Notes: generated by a model not told the origin, from the sequence alone. A stretch of DNA of 37,837 nucleotides from Calditrichota bacterium (GCA_013152715.1 JAADFU010000010.1:1-37837); one strand, 5' to 3'; positions 17,901 to 26,146 are shown, numbered from the stretch's first letter. Numbers and translations: made by a program.

Positions 17901-19003
17901 CGCCGCGTCTGAATTCGTTTGCCGGTTTTTCCGTCGCCCCATTTGAGCCAATAGACATTTTTCGTCGTGTAATGATTAATGTAATGGCTGAAGAATTGAC
18001 TGGTATCGGATTCGCTGTCCCAATATTCGACAGGCACACCGTAAAAAATAAGATAGTCTTCGGAATCAAACTTGCCGTCGCCGCCGTCGGACACGTAGAT
18101 TGCATTTTCGATGAGACTGTCGGGTCTCGGCGTGCGAATGTCGCGCGGCAGCTCACGGCCTCCATTATTGTAAATGCGCAGCGTCGCCGGGACGATGGCG
18201 CTCAAATCCACGGCTTGCGCGGCGAGGTCGGCGCCGGAAATTTTGTAGAAACCTTCATTTTGCACTGTGATTTTGATGTATTCGCCGCCTTGCAGTACCG
18301 GCTTTTTCAGCGTGCGAAGTTGACTGTGCTGTTTCAACCATTTTTTCGACTGACTGAAATTAGCAATGACATCTTTGTAAAATTCTTCTTCATTTTTGTC
18401 GCGAATCGGCGCCACCGACGGCGTGACAGCCGTTCCGGAAAAGCTGACGCGAATTTGCAATTTTTTTAACAGACGAATGGTCCGGCGGGACGAATTGTAT
18501 TGGACAGGGAAAATTTCCACAGGCAGAATCCGCTGATTGCGAAAAAATGCCGGCTCCAGCGGATGAATGACCCGCGGAGATTCACTGCCGGAAACAGACT
18601 TTTCCGCGCTGAAATCCAACGTTCCGTCTTTTCTGACAAGCGGCGCCGGCACAATGGTTCCGGAAATTTCCTCAAATTCCGAAGCGATAATTTCGGCATG
18701 TGCGTCACCGGTCTGGGGAATTCCCACGGAAACCACGCGGCGCGGCAGCCAGGGATTGCCCGGCTCGCCAGTCAATAGCGCATTGCGATATTGAATTTTG
18801 AGAAATGATGCGCCGTTCACAGCAACCGTATCGATTCTCTCCAATTGTAACGCAATTTGCAGCAGCACGCTGTGATTGTCAGCCTGCAAAATTTGCACTT
18901 CAGACTTGGCAGCGAAAAGATGTGGCGCGATAATAATGACAAAAATAAAGATGAATATTGATCGAATGGAAAAAATAGGGAGTTTCTTTTCAGTTCCGAC
19001 CAT
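14972..19003 (-). CDS. Secreted C25 (gingipain-type) cysteine peptidase, PorU-like, with C-terminal sorting-type domain
   Basis: This 1343-residue protein has an N-terminal signal anchor (about 10-31) and a gingipain propeptide-like region up to about 210. Two beta-rich domains follow to about 600. The C25 peptidase domain (about 610-1000) has FLIITHDDFY, YVLLCGDGDYD, the catalytic histidine 851 (YIGHGNP) and cysteine 886 (AATCDFGRF). The 35-residue His-Cys spacing resembles that of gingipains. Ig-like regions come next. The last 100 residues (NYPNPFSSSTTFTF ... DGDELANGVYLYKV) are a FlgD-like / T9SS type A sorting domain. PorU, the T9SS sortase, has this architecture, but other secreted C25 peptidases do too. 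GGAG precedes the ATG. It lies 72 nt downstream of rseC. Confidence 0.9.
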   Translation of the reverse strand: MVGTEKKLPIFSIRSIFIFIFVIIIAPHLFAAKSEVQILQADNHSVLLQIALQLERIDTVAVNGASFLKIQYRNALLTGEPGNPWLPRRVVSVGIPQTGDAHAEIIASEFEEISGTIVPAPLVRKDGTLDFSAEKSVSGSESPRVIHPLEPAFFRNQRILPVEIFPVQYNSSRRTIRLLKKLQIRVSFSGTAVTPSVAPIRDKNEEEFYKDVIANFSQSKKWLKQHSQLRTLKKPVLQGGEYIKITVQNEGFYKISGADLAAQAVDLSAIVPATLRIYNNGGRELPRDIRTPRPDSLIENAIYVSDGGDGKFDSEDYLIFYGVPVEYWDSESDTSQFFSHYINHYTTKNVYWLKWGDGKTGKRIQTRRASSDPNVIANLDFYGRHFEEDEINNFLHSGLDWFGRLLAGNQTQNYSAYLPAAENTADNLVMRIRFYGLTSSTHRISIYVNDQLFATHQFLGSRFETIEKTGTVNFSESGYNSIKIQYNGNNAESQMYLDWFELFYKKKFEAEDSYLWFMQSASGAQKYRVTGFSSNDIHVFDVTDRFEIAELTGTEISSGTVTFVDDSSDTLLRQYVALTPEAYRTPASLEKVNVGVIRSLNDGADFLIITHDDFYNEILPLKELREQMDSVSTQIVKISDVYNEFSWGLTDPTAIRDFIKYAFDNWYPQPKYVLLCGDGDYDYKNLKGSTDKNWIPPFETTEMNENSSRATDDWYVMVSGNDAAIDLAIGRFPVQSAEEVRNVVQKIIDYENSPLIQSQSALALDDWRNVVTMVGDDEITNKTDNETQHTRDAEDIIENLVPDSFEKQKIYLIEYPAERDPSTSGIMKPAATAALLDCLNKGTLIVNYIGHGNPTLWAHERLLKQSRDLALIQNEHRLPFWIAATCDFGRFDDPLEQAFSEELFTEKDRGGIGFLSSTRLAYADLNTALNRLFYVHLFNGQQPTERIAVALMKAKLANYSVTNDQKYHIFGDPTMRLRAPRYSAHFTKIQPDTLKALSKIRVEGYLGKSENAFSNFQGKALLKVYDSKQFKIYYTVRNSQIRYYSPGKTIFRGNVSAKNGHFAAEFIVPKDITYGGNLGRISIYFADQQIQGVGYRDSVPVGGTSFLKDEQGPEIRISFEGTQFSDGKTVPRNSVLEVELADSVSGINIVGDIGHNITMTLDDLEAEKIVLTDYFNYYENNFQAGKALYDFSTHKLPASLTQSADTPEYGLPLGTHTITVKAWDNFNNSSVKTATFQVVSEDELVLQDVFNYPNPFSSSTTFTFYASQQCEVKIKIYTTRGTLIQTLEGIVAEAAINQVYWDGLDRDGDELANGVYLYKVIARAPHGDKTIKAEKIGKLVISR

Positions 19004-19075
19004 ACGACAGCTCCGAAATGTTTCGATTATGGGATTGCTTTATTTTTTTTGTGAACCATTTACCACTGGCAGTGG

Positions 19076-19489
19076 CTAAATTTTCCTGACGATTCGCGCG
19101 CCGGATTCCTCTTTCTTCCCCACATGCCGATCGTAAACCACGATGAAAAAATAAGAGACAATCATCAACCCCAGGCTTCCGATGATTCCGGCAGGTTCTT
19201 CGCCAATCGACAACGCAGTGAGATATTTCACGCCGAGAAAATATCCGACGATGAGCGCCAAAACCGGAATCAAAAATATGACCGCCGAATGTTTGATCAG
19301 TTCCTTCGGCGCAATTTCAATTTCCACTCTATCGCCGGGACCGGCATTTATTTTGTTGGCGGCCAAAATTTCCGCACTGCCGTCGCCAAAAACCTGACAG
19401 GCGGTACAGCCGTGGCATTGCTCGCCTTTTTGTAGCAGAATCCATGCGTTGTCATTCTCAATTTTTCTGACAATTCCGCTTTCAATCAT
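19076..19489 (-). CDS. rseC: RseC/MucC-family SoxR-reducing inner-membrane protein
   Basis: This 137-residue protein has the normal length. The N-terminal cytoplasmic part has the cysteine cluster CHGCTAC at about 25-31, which may bind an iron-sulfur cluster. Two membrane helices follow, at about 68-90 and 100-119. Relatives help reduce SoxR, modulate envelope-stress sigma control, or act with the Rnf complex. No rnf, soxR or rseA gene is visible here, so its partner is unknown. AGAGG precedes the ATG. It follows the terminator of rpoD and precedes the C25 peptidase on the same strand. Confidence 0.9.
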   Translation of the reverse strand: MIESGIVRKIENDNAWILLQKGEQCHGCTACQVFGDGSAEILAANKINAGPGDRVEIEIAPKELIKHSAVIFLIPVLALIVGYFLGVKYLTALSIGEEPAGIIGSLGLMIVSYFFIVVYDRHVGKKEESGARIVRKI

Positions 19490-19618
19490 TTTTTACCTCT
19501 GAAATTTCATAGAAATTTTTGTTCTTCAACCTCGCGCAAAATGAGCTATTTTCATCTCATGATTTGAAATATTTTATTAATTAAACGGCGTCAAAAGCGC
19601 AAGGTTCAAATTTTAATA

Positions 19619-19656
19619 TAAAAAAAGCGTCCGTGATTAAAAACAATCAGGACGCT
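19619..19656 (-). terminator. Intrinsic terminator after rpoD
   Basis: On the minus strand AGCGTCC-TGATT pairs with AATCA-GGACGCT, with one bulged base, and is followed by seven T. It lies about 18 nt after the sigma factor stop codon. Confidence 0.92.
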
Positions 19657-19673
19657 GAATTCAGACAATTCAA

Positions 19674-20534
19674 TCAGCCAAGATATTTTCGCAGCGGCTC
19701 CAATCGCGAGCGATGTCTGAGCCGACGCAAGGCTTTTTCTTTGATTTGCCGGACGCGTTCGCGCGTTAGCTTAAAATGTTCGCCGATTTCCTCCAGCGTC
19801 AGCGGCCTGTCACCTTCGAGGCCGAAGTACAATTTAATAATCTCCGCCTCGCGCGGCTTCAAAGTAGCCAATACCTTATCGATCTCGACCTGTAACGATT
19901 CCCGCATCAAATCTTGATCCGGCGGATCGTAGCGGTCGCTTTTAATTACGTCGAGGAGACTGTTGCCGTCTTCCTCTTTGAAAGGTTCATCCAAAGAAAG
20001 GTGTCGCGCCGAAGTTTTCACTACGTCCGCGACTTCCCAGTCGGACATTTCCATTTTTGTTGCGACTTCCGCAATGCTCGGCTCGCGGCCGTACGCTTTT
20101 TCCAGCGCTTCCAGAGCCCGGCCTATTTTGTTAATGGCGCCGACCCTGTTCAGCGGCAGACGTACGACACGGGACTGCTCGGCAAGAGCCTGCAAAATGG
20201 ATTGTCGAATCCACCATACCGCATAAGAAATAAATTTGAATCCGCGCGTCTCATCAAAACGTTGCGCAGCTTTGATCAGGCCTAAGTTTCCCTCGCTTAT
20301 CAGATCAGATAGCGGCAGTCCTTGACCCTGATATTCTTTGGCGACGCTAATGACAAAACGTAGGTTTGCCTTAACCAATTTGTCCAGAGATTCTTCATCA
20401 CCTTTACGGATCTTTCTTGCCAAATCAATTTCTTCTTCTGGCTTCAGTGGTTGAAAATTTCCGATCTCCTCAAGATATTTCTCAATGGACTGTTTGCCCC
20501 TTGAGCCTGTCGATTTTTTCTTCTTACTCGTCAT
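19674..20534 (-). CDS. rpoD: Primary (group 1) RNA polymerase sigma factor, short form
   Basis: I placed the start at the ATG 20534; an in-frame TTG nine bases upstream is the alternative. The 286-residue product lacks region 1.1 and the non-conserved region, exactly as in Bacteroidota primary sigma factors. Region 1.2 is at about 14-45 and region 2 at about 50-125 ([19 protein letters not shown], the -10 recognition part). Region 3 is at about 130-205. Region 4 is at about 220-280 ([28 protein letters not shown], the -35 recognition helix-turn-helix). It directs RNA polymerase to housekeeping promoters. It lies downstream of rpsU, as in the macromolecular-synthesis operon, but dnaG is absent. 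A secondary group 2 sigma is less likely given this context. Confidence 0.95.
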   Translation of the reverse strand: MTSKKKKSTGSRGKQSIEKYLEEIGNFQPLKPEEEIDLARKIRKGDEESLDKLVKANLRFVISVAKEYQGQGLPLSDLISEGNLGLIKAAQRFDETRGFKFISYAVWWIRQSILQALAEQSRVVRLPLNRVGAINKIGRALEALEKAYGREPSIAEVATKMEMSDWEVADVVKTSARHLSLDEPFKEEDGNSLLDVIKSDRYDPPDQDLMRESLQVEIDKVLATLKPREAEIIKLYFGLEGDRPLTLEEIGEHFKLTRERVRQIKEKALRRLRHRSRLEPLRKYLG

Positions 20535-20584
20535 TGCTCCCAATTCACAAGTTTAATAGCGTTTGCATCTGTTTATTTATTGCG

Positions 20585-20611
20585 TACCAACTCCGCTAAA
20601 TCTCGTTGGTA
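20585..20611. repeat. Inverted repeat in the rpoD leader
   Basis: TACCAAC (20585-20591) and GTTGGTA (20605-20611) are perfect inverted arms, 13 nt apart, 51-77 nt upstream of the rpoD start within the 223-nt rpsU-rpoD gap. A second weaker stem (TGGATG/CATCCA) lies near 20650-20670. They may be RNA structures or processing sites. Confidence 0.45.
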
Positions 20612-20757
20612 AATCAGTTTGTATTTCAACAATTTTAAGGAAATAAAGTGGATGGAATATGAGGCATCCATTAAAATTGGCGTTTCACGAACAGCGACCA
20701 TTTTGTTATTTCACATACCCCAATTCAATTGTAATCATCTCAATGAACCAAATTGAA

Positions 20758-20961
20758 TCATTCAACGGTTCCATACTTTTCCATAATTCGGTGCTGACGT
20801 CGAACTGCTTTGCCGTGTTTCAAGCGTTTTTTCTGGCTGGGTTTCAGGAAGTAACTATTTTTTCGATAATCGCGTATAATACCAGCCCGCTGGCATTTTT
20901 TTTTAAATCTGAGGATTGCTCGATCAATTGATTCATTTTCCCCGACAAAGACGGTGATCAT
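20758..20961 (-). CDS. rpsU: 30S ribosomal protein bS21
   Basis: This 67-residue, highly basic protein has the bS21 pattern: ENESIDRAILRFKKKCQRAGI, then KPSQKKRLKHGKAVRR. It binds the 30S subunit near the anti-Shine-Dalgarno region. The start is supported by an AAAGGATG element upstream of the ATG. It is followed by rpoD on the same strand, as in the rpsU-dnaG-rpoD operon of many bacteria, with dnaG missing here. Confidence 0.95.
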   Translation of the reverse strand: MITVFVGENESIDRAILRFKKKCQRAGIIRDYRKNSYFLKPSQKKRLKHGKAVRRQHRIMEKYGTVE

Positions 20962-21498
20962 AGACCATCACATCCTTTCTCTCCTTATTTAAAGAAGCGT
21001 TTAATATGAAAAAAAGTTTGATTATATACTCAATCAATGAAGTAAAGTTCCAAATAAATCAAGGAAATACAAAAAGAATCTTTGTCTTCAGGGAAGATAT
21101 CTTTTGTTGCATCCTCAGTTTTCTCGCCGCTTTGCTTAAAATTTAGAATTTCACCTCTTTAGTTCTGGTTCGTGACAACAGAAACTTGAATTTACCTGAT
21201 GAATCTTTGCTCTTAAACTTTGGATGATTAATTGTCCGTTTGGTTTCGATAAAATTGCAAAAATCACTATTTATTCCAGATATTTATCAAAAAATGATGA
21301 CAATTATCAGCAAATCAATTGAGTTTCTGTCTTGGGAGAAGATACACCAAAATTATGCGCCGAATTCTTTGAAATGGGAGCGGAGCTTTTTTCGAGTGAA
21401 TCCGACAAATAACGCTCAAAAAAGCAAAACAAATCATTCGCTTGCAGTTTTTAATATAGCAAAATAAAAGTGCCTTGTCAAGCAATAGTTGAAAAAAT
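20962..21498. other. AT-rich intergenic region upstream of rpsU
   Basis: No gene is convincing in these 537 nt. A plus-strand frame of 75 codons (21240-21467) has no ribosome site and a poor composition. A 40-codon minus-strand frame starting at 21437 follows the strong promoter at 21453 but also lacks a ribosome site. TTGATT (21018-21023) and AATCAA (21032-21037) form an inverted repeat around a minus-strand TATAAT (21026-21021), a possible regulated rpsU promoter with a poor -35. Confidence 0.5.
21453..21481 (-). promoter_or_regulatory. Strong sigma70-type promoter pointing toward rpsU
   Basis: On the minus strand TTGACA (21481-21476), a 17-nt spacer and TATATT (21458-21453) make a near-consensus promoter. 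The next gene, rpsU, starts about 485 nt downstream. It lies in the gap just past the histidine kinase stop codon. Confidence 0.7.
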
Positions 21499-23289
21499 TC
21501 AATTTTTAGTTAAGAAATTTTTTATTGGCAAAAATATCGAAAAAACAGCGCCTCCGCCCTCTTCGCTTTCCGCTTCGATGCGACCGTTATGCTCCTCGAC
21601 AATTTGCTGAGCGATGGAGAGCCCCAAACCTGTTCCGCCTTCTTTCGTGGAATAATAAAAATCAAAAATGAACGGTAAATCTTCCGCTTTAATTCCTTTT
21701 CCCGTATCTCGAAAACGAATCACTGCACACTGCGGCTGGTCGCTATCTGCCTTTTTCTTCAAAAGTCCCAACTCTATTGTCAAATTTCCTCCGCCGGGCA
21801 TCGCCTGAAGCGCGTTCAGAAAAATATTGAGAAAAACTTGCCGCATTTTTCCTTCATCAAGCAAAACAGTCATTTCGTCCACGGCGTAGCGGCGGCTAAC
21901 GCGAACGCCTGCCTGTCGCGCTTCGGCTTGCTGCGAAACTATCAAATCATCCAATATTTTTCTCATATTTACCGGATTGCGCTCCAATTTTGGCGGACGA
22001 GCCACCAGCAGAAAATTATTCACCAAATTGTCCACGCGTTGAATTTCCGCCGCGACGATCTCCAGATAGTGGCGTAGTTTGGCCAATCGCGGCGCTGACC
22101 GCTTCATTTCCCGTTCCATGATCTGCATGTTGATGACCATGGCATTCAGCGGATTTTTTATTTCATGCGATAGCACTGAAGCCAATTTATTAAGCGTTTC
22201 GGCGCGTTCGCTGCGCTTCAGTTTCTGTTGAAATTCGATCAATCGGGACGCCATTTCATTGAATCGCTCCGCCAACATCGAAATCTCATCCCGGCCCAGC
22301 AACGGAATTCGATAGCGCAAGTCCCCGCGTTCAAACTGTTCAATCCCGGAGATTAATTGATTCACCGGCGTGACAATCCAACGCGTGTAAATCGCCGCGA
22401 TGACCGACGACAACGCGACAAAAATCGCCACAAACAGTAAAATTTGTTTTTTCATTTTATCCGCAAGAGCAAAAGCAACATCTTTTCTCTGTTGAAAAAC
22501 AACACCCCAACCGTACTTGGGCAAACCAATGAAAGCAGCGACCATTTTAACGCCATCCTTGTTGGCATAGATGCTTTGCCCCATAGAATCCAACGCCACT
22601 TTTTGCAACACGTCTCCTTCTTCAAATTTTTCTCCCAAATAGACCCGTTTCCGTTCCGAGTGGGCGATGAACCTGCCGTTGCGGTCAAAAATGAACGCCT
22701 GGGCTTGCGATCCGGAGACGCTGCTCTCTATCAGATCCCACATCTCTTTCAAATTAACATCAGCGATAAGCGCGCCGCTGAATTCATTGTAGCGAAAAAT
22801 CGGCTCCGCCAACCTCATCGCCGGCAATCGATCTTCCTGCAAGAATACATCGGAGCGGTAACTATTGCCTGATTTTAACAACCGCAGAAAAGAAGCATTC
22901 ACAAATTGCGACGAGTCCACCAAAAAAGACGTCGACAAAATAATCTTTCCCGTGGAATCGATCAGCTTCAAATCACGAAAAATGGGGAACTCGTTGTAAA
23001 TCTCATTGATTATCAATTCCTGCGTCAATTTATTTGTAGAAATATTTGACAAATTAGACGCATTAAATCGCAACGCCTGGACGGCGTGATCGAGCGTCAT
23101 GGTGATCTCCATGGCGGAATGCTTGACTAACTCCATGGTGCGAACACGGTAAGATTGTTGAAGCGCGCGGTTCGCCGTACCGATGAGCACAAAACCTACC
23201 AGGATTACCGGAACGGAAGCCATCAAAATGTGCGAGATCAACAGTTTGGTGATAAAGCGGTACTTTATGTCAATTTCGTTCTTTTTCAT
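21499..23289 (-). CDS. Membrane sensor histidine kinase with periplasmic Cache domain
   Basis: The 596-residue protein has a membrane helix at about 14-36 and a periplasmic double-Cache-type sensor at about 37-280 (FPIFRDLKLIDSTGKIIL; AFIFDRNGRFIAHS). A second helix follows at about 284-304, then a HAMP domain to about 360. The HisKA dimerisation helix carries the phospho-accepting His375 (LSHEIKNPLNAM). The HATPase domain has N-box FLNIFLNALQAM, G1 FRDTGKGI and G2 GGTGLGLSIAQQIVEEHNG. It would phosphorylate a response regulator, but none is encoded nearby. It lies 82 nt downstream of a solute-binding protein gene on the same strand, a likely co-transcribed partner. Confidence 0.94.
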   Translation of the reverse strand: MKKNEIDIKYRFITKLLISHILMASVPVILVGFVLIGTANRALQQSYRVRTMELVKHSAMEITMTLDHAVQALRFNASNLSNISTNKLTQELIINEIYNEFPIFRDLKLIDSTGKIILSTSFLVDSSQFVNASFLRLLKSGNSYRSDVFLQEDRLPAMRLAEPIFRYNEFSGALIADVNLKEMWDLIESSVSGSQAQAFIFDRNGRFIAHSERKRVYLGEKFEEGDVLQKVALDSMGQSIYANKDGVKMVAAFIGLPKYGWGVVFQQRKDVAFALADKMKKQILLFVAIFVALSSVIAAIYTRWIVTPVNQLISGIEQFERGDLRYRIPLLGRDEISMLAERFNEMASRLIEFQQKLKRSERAETLNKLASVLSHEIKNPLNAMVINMQIMEREMKRSAPRLAKLRHYLEIVAAEIQRVDNLVNNFLLVARPPKLERNPVNMRKILDDLIVSQQAEARQAGVRVSRRYAVDEMTVLLDEGKMRQVFLNIFLNALQAMPGGGNLTIELGLLKKKADSDQPQCAVIRFRDTGKGIKAEDLPFIFDFYYSTKEGGTGLGLSIAQQIVEEHNGRIEAESEEGGGAVFSIFLPIKNFLTKN

Positions 23290-23371
23290 GCTTCAAAACC
23301 TGAAACCAAAACTCCGCCCTTACTTGGTGTCGCACTTGCTCGATGCCGCTTTATCCAATCCGCGCGTTTGT

Positions 23372-24589
23372 TCAACGGATGCGCCAATGAATAAAAGGGA
23401 TAATTTTCTGATCTTTACTGCGATAGTTTGCCACGCGCGACGTATTGACAATAATTCGCTCCAGCCAGGGGAAAAATAAAAATGCCGCCGGATAATCTTT
23501 GACAATTTGCGTTTGAATGGCGCGAAAAAGCAGCTTTTTTGAGTCTTGTTCCACATTGTGATAAAATTGAAAATAGCGATCCACCGTTTTATTTCGATAA
23601 GATAAAAAATTGCCCGGGCTGGTGGATTTGAAAACTTGCTCGAAGAATTCCGCCGAATCTTCAAATTGATATCCCATCAAAACCACATCGTAATCGTGCC
23701 TGGCTAATTTGTATTTAATAGTTGATTTGGGCAAGGGAATGATTATCACCTCGACCCCGATTTTGCTCCAATCAATTTTTACCCTTCGCGCGATTTGCTC
23801 GTCCAATAAAACGCCTTTCGGATAAATCAATGAAATGCGGAACGGGATGCCCAATTTGTCCAGAATCCCATCTCCGTTCTGATCGTGCCAGTTGTCGTCC
23901 ATCAGCAGCCGCAGCGCTTTTCTGGGATCTTGCTTGTAGCCGCGGATTTCGCTAGCGTAATTTTTCGACTGCTGCGACAGGGGGCCGTCGGCGAAATAAG
24001 CTTGTTTGCGAAAAGTTGTTTCAAAAATCTCTTTGCGATCAATAGCGATCGTAAGCGCCTGCCGCACGCGACGCGTATTCAGAGGAAATTTTCCGTTGTT
24101 GAAAGCGAGCATTTTTACGTAATCCGCCTTCTTCAAACGATGTCGGATGTAAACCGAATTGGTCGATTTCTCCACTTCTTCCGCAATTTCATCGCTTTCC
24201 GTAATCGCAAAATCAATCTGATCTGTGATCAGCGCCGACGTTAACGCGCGCTCCGAATTAAAAAATTTGAACACAAGCTGCTGAGGACTATCAGCCGAAA
24301 ATTGCCGGCCGGGATATTCGATTTTAACGACCACTTCGTCGCTTTCAATCTGAACGATTTTGTAGCTAATCGACTGACTGGGTTCAGCGACCGGGTAGTA
24401 GCCGGATTTGATGAGCGCTAAAATTTCCTCGGGATCGACTCGTCCAATCACTTCACCGATAATCAATCGATGATTGCTACCTGAATTCAGCGACGAAGCA
24501 AAGACAAAGTCGCTGCGGTTCCAGGAAAGGATAAGCAGAACATTCAAAAGAACATTGACAAAAAAAATAGTTGTTCGCGTTTTTAACAC
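23372..24589 (-). CDS. Family-5 (peptide/opine-type) extracellular solute-binding protein, N-terminally short
   Basis: It starts at GTG 24589, with GGGAG five bases upstream. The 405-residue protein has an N-terminal hydrophobic signal (about 8-32). The SBP_bac_5 core is clear: MLAFNNGKFPLNTRRVRQALTIAIDRKEI at about 163, a calcium-loop-like DQNGDGILDKLG near 235, WSKIGVEVIIIPLP and YDVVLMGYQ. Typical DppA/OppA proteins have about 530 residues; the first lobe seems shortened by about 130. No permease or ATPase gene is near. Because it precedes a Cache-type histidine kinase, it may present a ligand to that sensor rather than feed a transporter. That role is inference. Confidence 0.85.
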   Translation of the reverse strand: MLKTRTTIFFVNVLLNVLLILSWNRSDFVFASSLNSGSNHRLIIGEVIGRVDPEEILALIKSGYYPVAEPSQSISYKIVQIESDEVVVKIEYPGRQFSADSPQQLVFKFFNSERALTSALITDQIDFAITESDEIAEEVEKSTNSVYIRHRLKKADYVKMLAFNNGKFPLNTRRVRQALTIAIDRKEIFETTFRKQAYFADGPLSQQSKNYASEIRGYKQDPRKALRLLMDDNWHDQNGDGILDKLGIPFRISLIYPKGVLLDEQIARRVKIDWSKIGVEVIIIPLPKSTIKYKLARHDYDVVLMGYQFEDSAEFFEQVFKSTSPGNFLSYRNKTVDRYFQFYHNVEQDSKKLLFRAIQTQIVKDYPAAFLFFPWLERIIVNTSRVANYRSKDQKIIPFIHWRIR

Positions 24590-24672
24590 GAAAACTCCCT
24601 TTTTTCCCTAACAATATTATTAAAAAACTACTGATCCATTTTGAATTTTAACAAAACTATGCCCCTTGCCTA

Positions 24673-24700
24673 ATTTTAATAAATTTTTTTACAAATGCAA
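24673..24700 (-). promoter_or_regulatory. Predicted promoter of the binding protein-kinase pair
   Basis: On the minus strand TTGCAT (24700-24695), a 16-nt spacer and TAAAAT (24678-24673) lie about 80 nt upstream of the GTG start. It is divergent from the promoter at 24844. The rest of the 317-nt gap (24590-24907) is AT-rich, with nothing else recognisable. Confidence 0.5.
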
Positions 24701-24843
24701 GCAAAAACTGAGACAACAAAAAATTTCTCCAAAATTTAATCAGGCGCAAAGAAGCAAAGATAGTTTTCCGCTCACCCGTCTCATAATGCAAATGAACGCG
24801 CTTTCGTCGGACTAAAAAATATTACACTTTATAAAAAAAATTC

Positions 24844-24872
24844 TTGACATTCAACAAAATAATTAGTTAATT
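24844..24872 (+). promoter_or_regulatory. Predicted promoter of the Ig-like lipoprotein gene
   Basis: A perfect TTGACA (24844-24849), a 17-nt spacer and TTAATT (24867-24872) predict a start near 24880, giving a short leader that contains the AGGGG ribosome site. Confidence 0.55.
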
Positions 24873-24907
24873 GATTCAGATTGAAGAATAAATTCAAGGG
24901 GCGAACT

Positions 24908-26146
24908 ATGAAACATAAATTGTCAATTTACAGCCTCATTTTCATAGCGATATTTTTTAGCTGCGCCAACGACCAACCCCTGGCGCCTGAAGCTATCAAA
25001 GGAAAAATCGTCGGCATCGTCAAACCGTTTGGCATAAAAGCGCAGGTAAAACTCATCCAGGGCACTGCCATTGATTCCGTGACTGCCGATTCTGCCTCCG
25101 GCTATTTCATCATTCGCAACGTCACTCCCGGCGTTTACAATCTTGACTTTTCAGCGCTAAATTACGGTCGTCAGGCGCTATCCAATATTATCGTGTACGA
25201 GGGAAAAACAACCGCCACGCCGAACGTGACGCTAAAACCGTTTCCGGAACAGTTGGGTTCTATTTTTCCGGCGGATTACACACAGGACTTTCCCGTCAAT
25301 TCCACAGTCACCATTGGGTTTACTGAGTTGATGAACCATTCATCCGTCCAAAGCAATCTGACCATTTCGCCGACAGTCGCCGGGAAATACGAATGGGAAA
25401 TCCGCCCGTCAGGCAGCGTTTTGCACTTCACTCCGGAAATTGAGTTTGCCAGCAATACTTCATATTTGATCCAACTCAGTCGACAGGCAAAAACTTTTTC
25501 CGCAGACACGCTTGCCTTTGACGTCGTCTCTCATTTTCACACGGAAGGATTCAAGTTGGTCTCCACGACGCCGCCGGATCAAGCGACCTACATTTCCCCG
25601 CAAACAGAAATATTTTTAGTATTCAATACGATGGTTGACCGACAAACTTTCGACGACGCATTTTCAGTAGAGCCGCTGACGTTGGGAAATTTTCGCTGGT
25701 ACGACGCCTGGCGCGTATCGTTTCAGCCGGGTTACTATTTAGCGAGCGACACAGAATATCGAATTTACAATTTGGAAAACGTCGCCGATCTTTACGGGAC
25801 GCCGCTATCCGGGAAATCAGAATTTACTTTTCGCACGGAGCCATTGCGCGTCACTTCATACTACCCGTTGAACGGCGCCACGCAAATTAGCCGAACAACG
25901 TCGATTGTCGTTACGTTTAACACAGCGGTGGACCAAGCCGCCACAGAAAACAGTTTTTCCATCGTGCCTCGTCCGAGCAATTGGTCGTTCAAATGGAACG
26001 ACGTGACGCAACTCGTCTATCAGGGAACTTCGCCGCTGGACGCGAACACATTGTACGCTGTCACGATTCAGGACACGCTGTGCGCCGATCAGTGGCAAAA
26101 TCCGCTGCCGAGAGATTTTACATTTTTATTTAAAACAGGAAATTAG
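24908..26146 (+). CDS. Lipoprotein with a carboxypeptidase-like domain and three Ig-like (Big_5/SbsA-type) domains
   Basis: I chose ATG 24908, with AGGGG upstream. The 412-residue product has a signal peptide ending at Cys19 (FFSC). Residues about 30-105 look like a carboxypeptidase-regulatory domain (GKIVGIVKPFGIKAQVKL ... SGYFIIRNVTPGVYNL). Three Big_5-like repeats of about 100 residues follow. Each opens with a motif like P-x(4,8)-V/I-P/S-x-x-T/S-x-I-x-x-x-F-x-x-x-M/V: FPADYTQDFPVNSTVTIGFTELM, then TPPDQATYISPQTEIFLVFNTMV, then YPLNGATQISRTTSIVVTFNTAV (each quoted only in part of its repeat). It is probably an envelope adhesion or scaffold protein; no enzyme domain is visible. It converges with the PorD-like gene. 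Confidence 0.85.
   Translation: MKHKLSIYSLIFIAIFFSCANDQPLAPEAIKGKIVGIVKPFGIKAQVKLIQGTAIDSVTADSASGYFIIRNVTPGVYNLDFSALNYGRQALSNIIVYEGKTTATPNVTLKPFPEQLGSIFPADYTQDFPVNSTVTIGFTELMNHSSVQSNLTISPTVAGKYEWEIRPSGSVLHFTPEIEFASNTSYLIQLSRQAKTFSADTLAFDVVSHFHTEGFKLVSTTPPDQATYISPQTEIFLVFNTMVDRQTFDDAFSVEPLTLGNFRWYDAWRVSFQPGYYLASDTEYRIYNLENVADLYGTPLSGKSEFTFRTEPLRVTSYYPLNGATQISRTTSIVVTFNTAVDQAATENSFSIVPRPSNWSFKWNDVTQLVYQGTSPLDANTLYAVTIQDTLCADQWQNPLPRDFTFLFKTGN

Noticed and set aside
16049-18469. Long plus-strand frames of up to 277 codons
   Set aside because: They are antisense shadows of the C25 peptidase gene, which has clear domains and catalytic residues.
21240-21467. 75-codon plus-strand frame as a gene
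   Set aside because: It has no ribosome site or promoter, no recognisable motif, and lies opposite a strong promoter.
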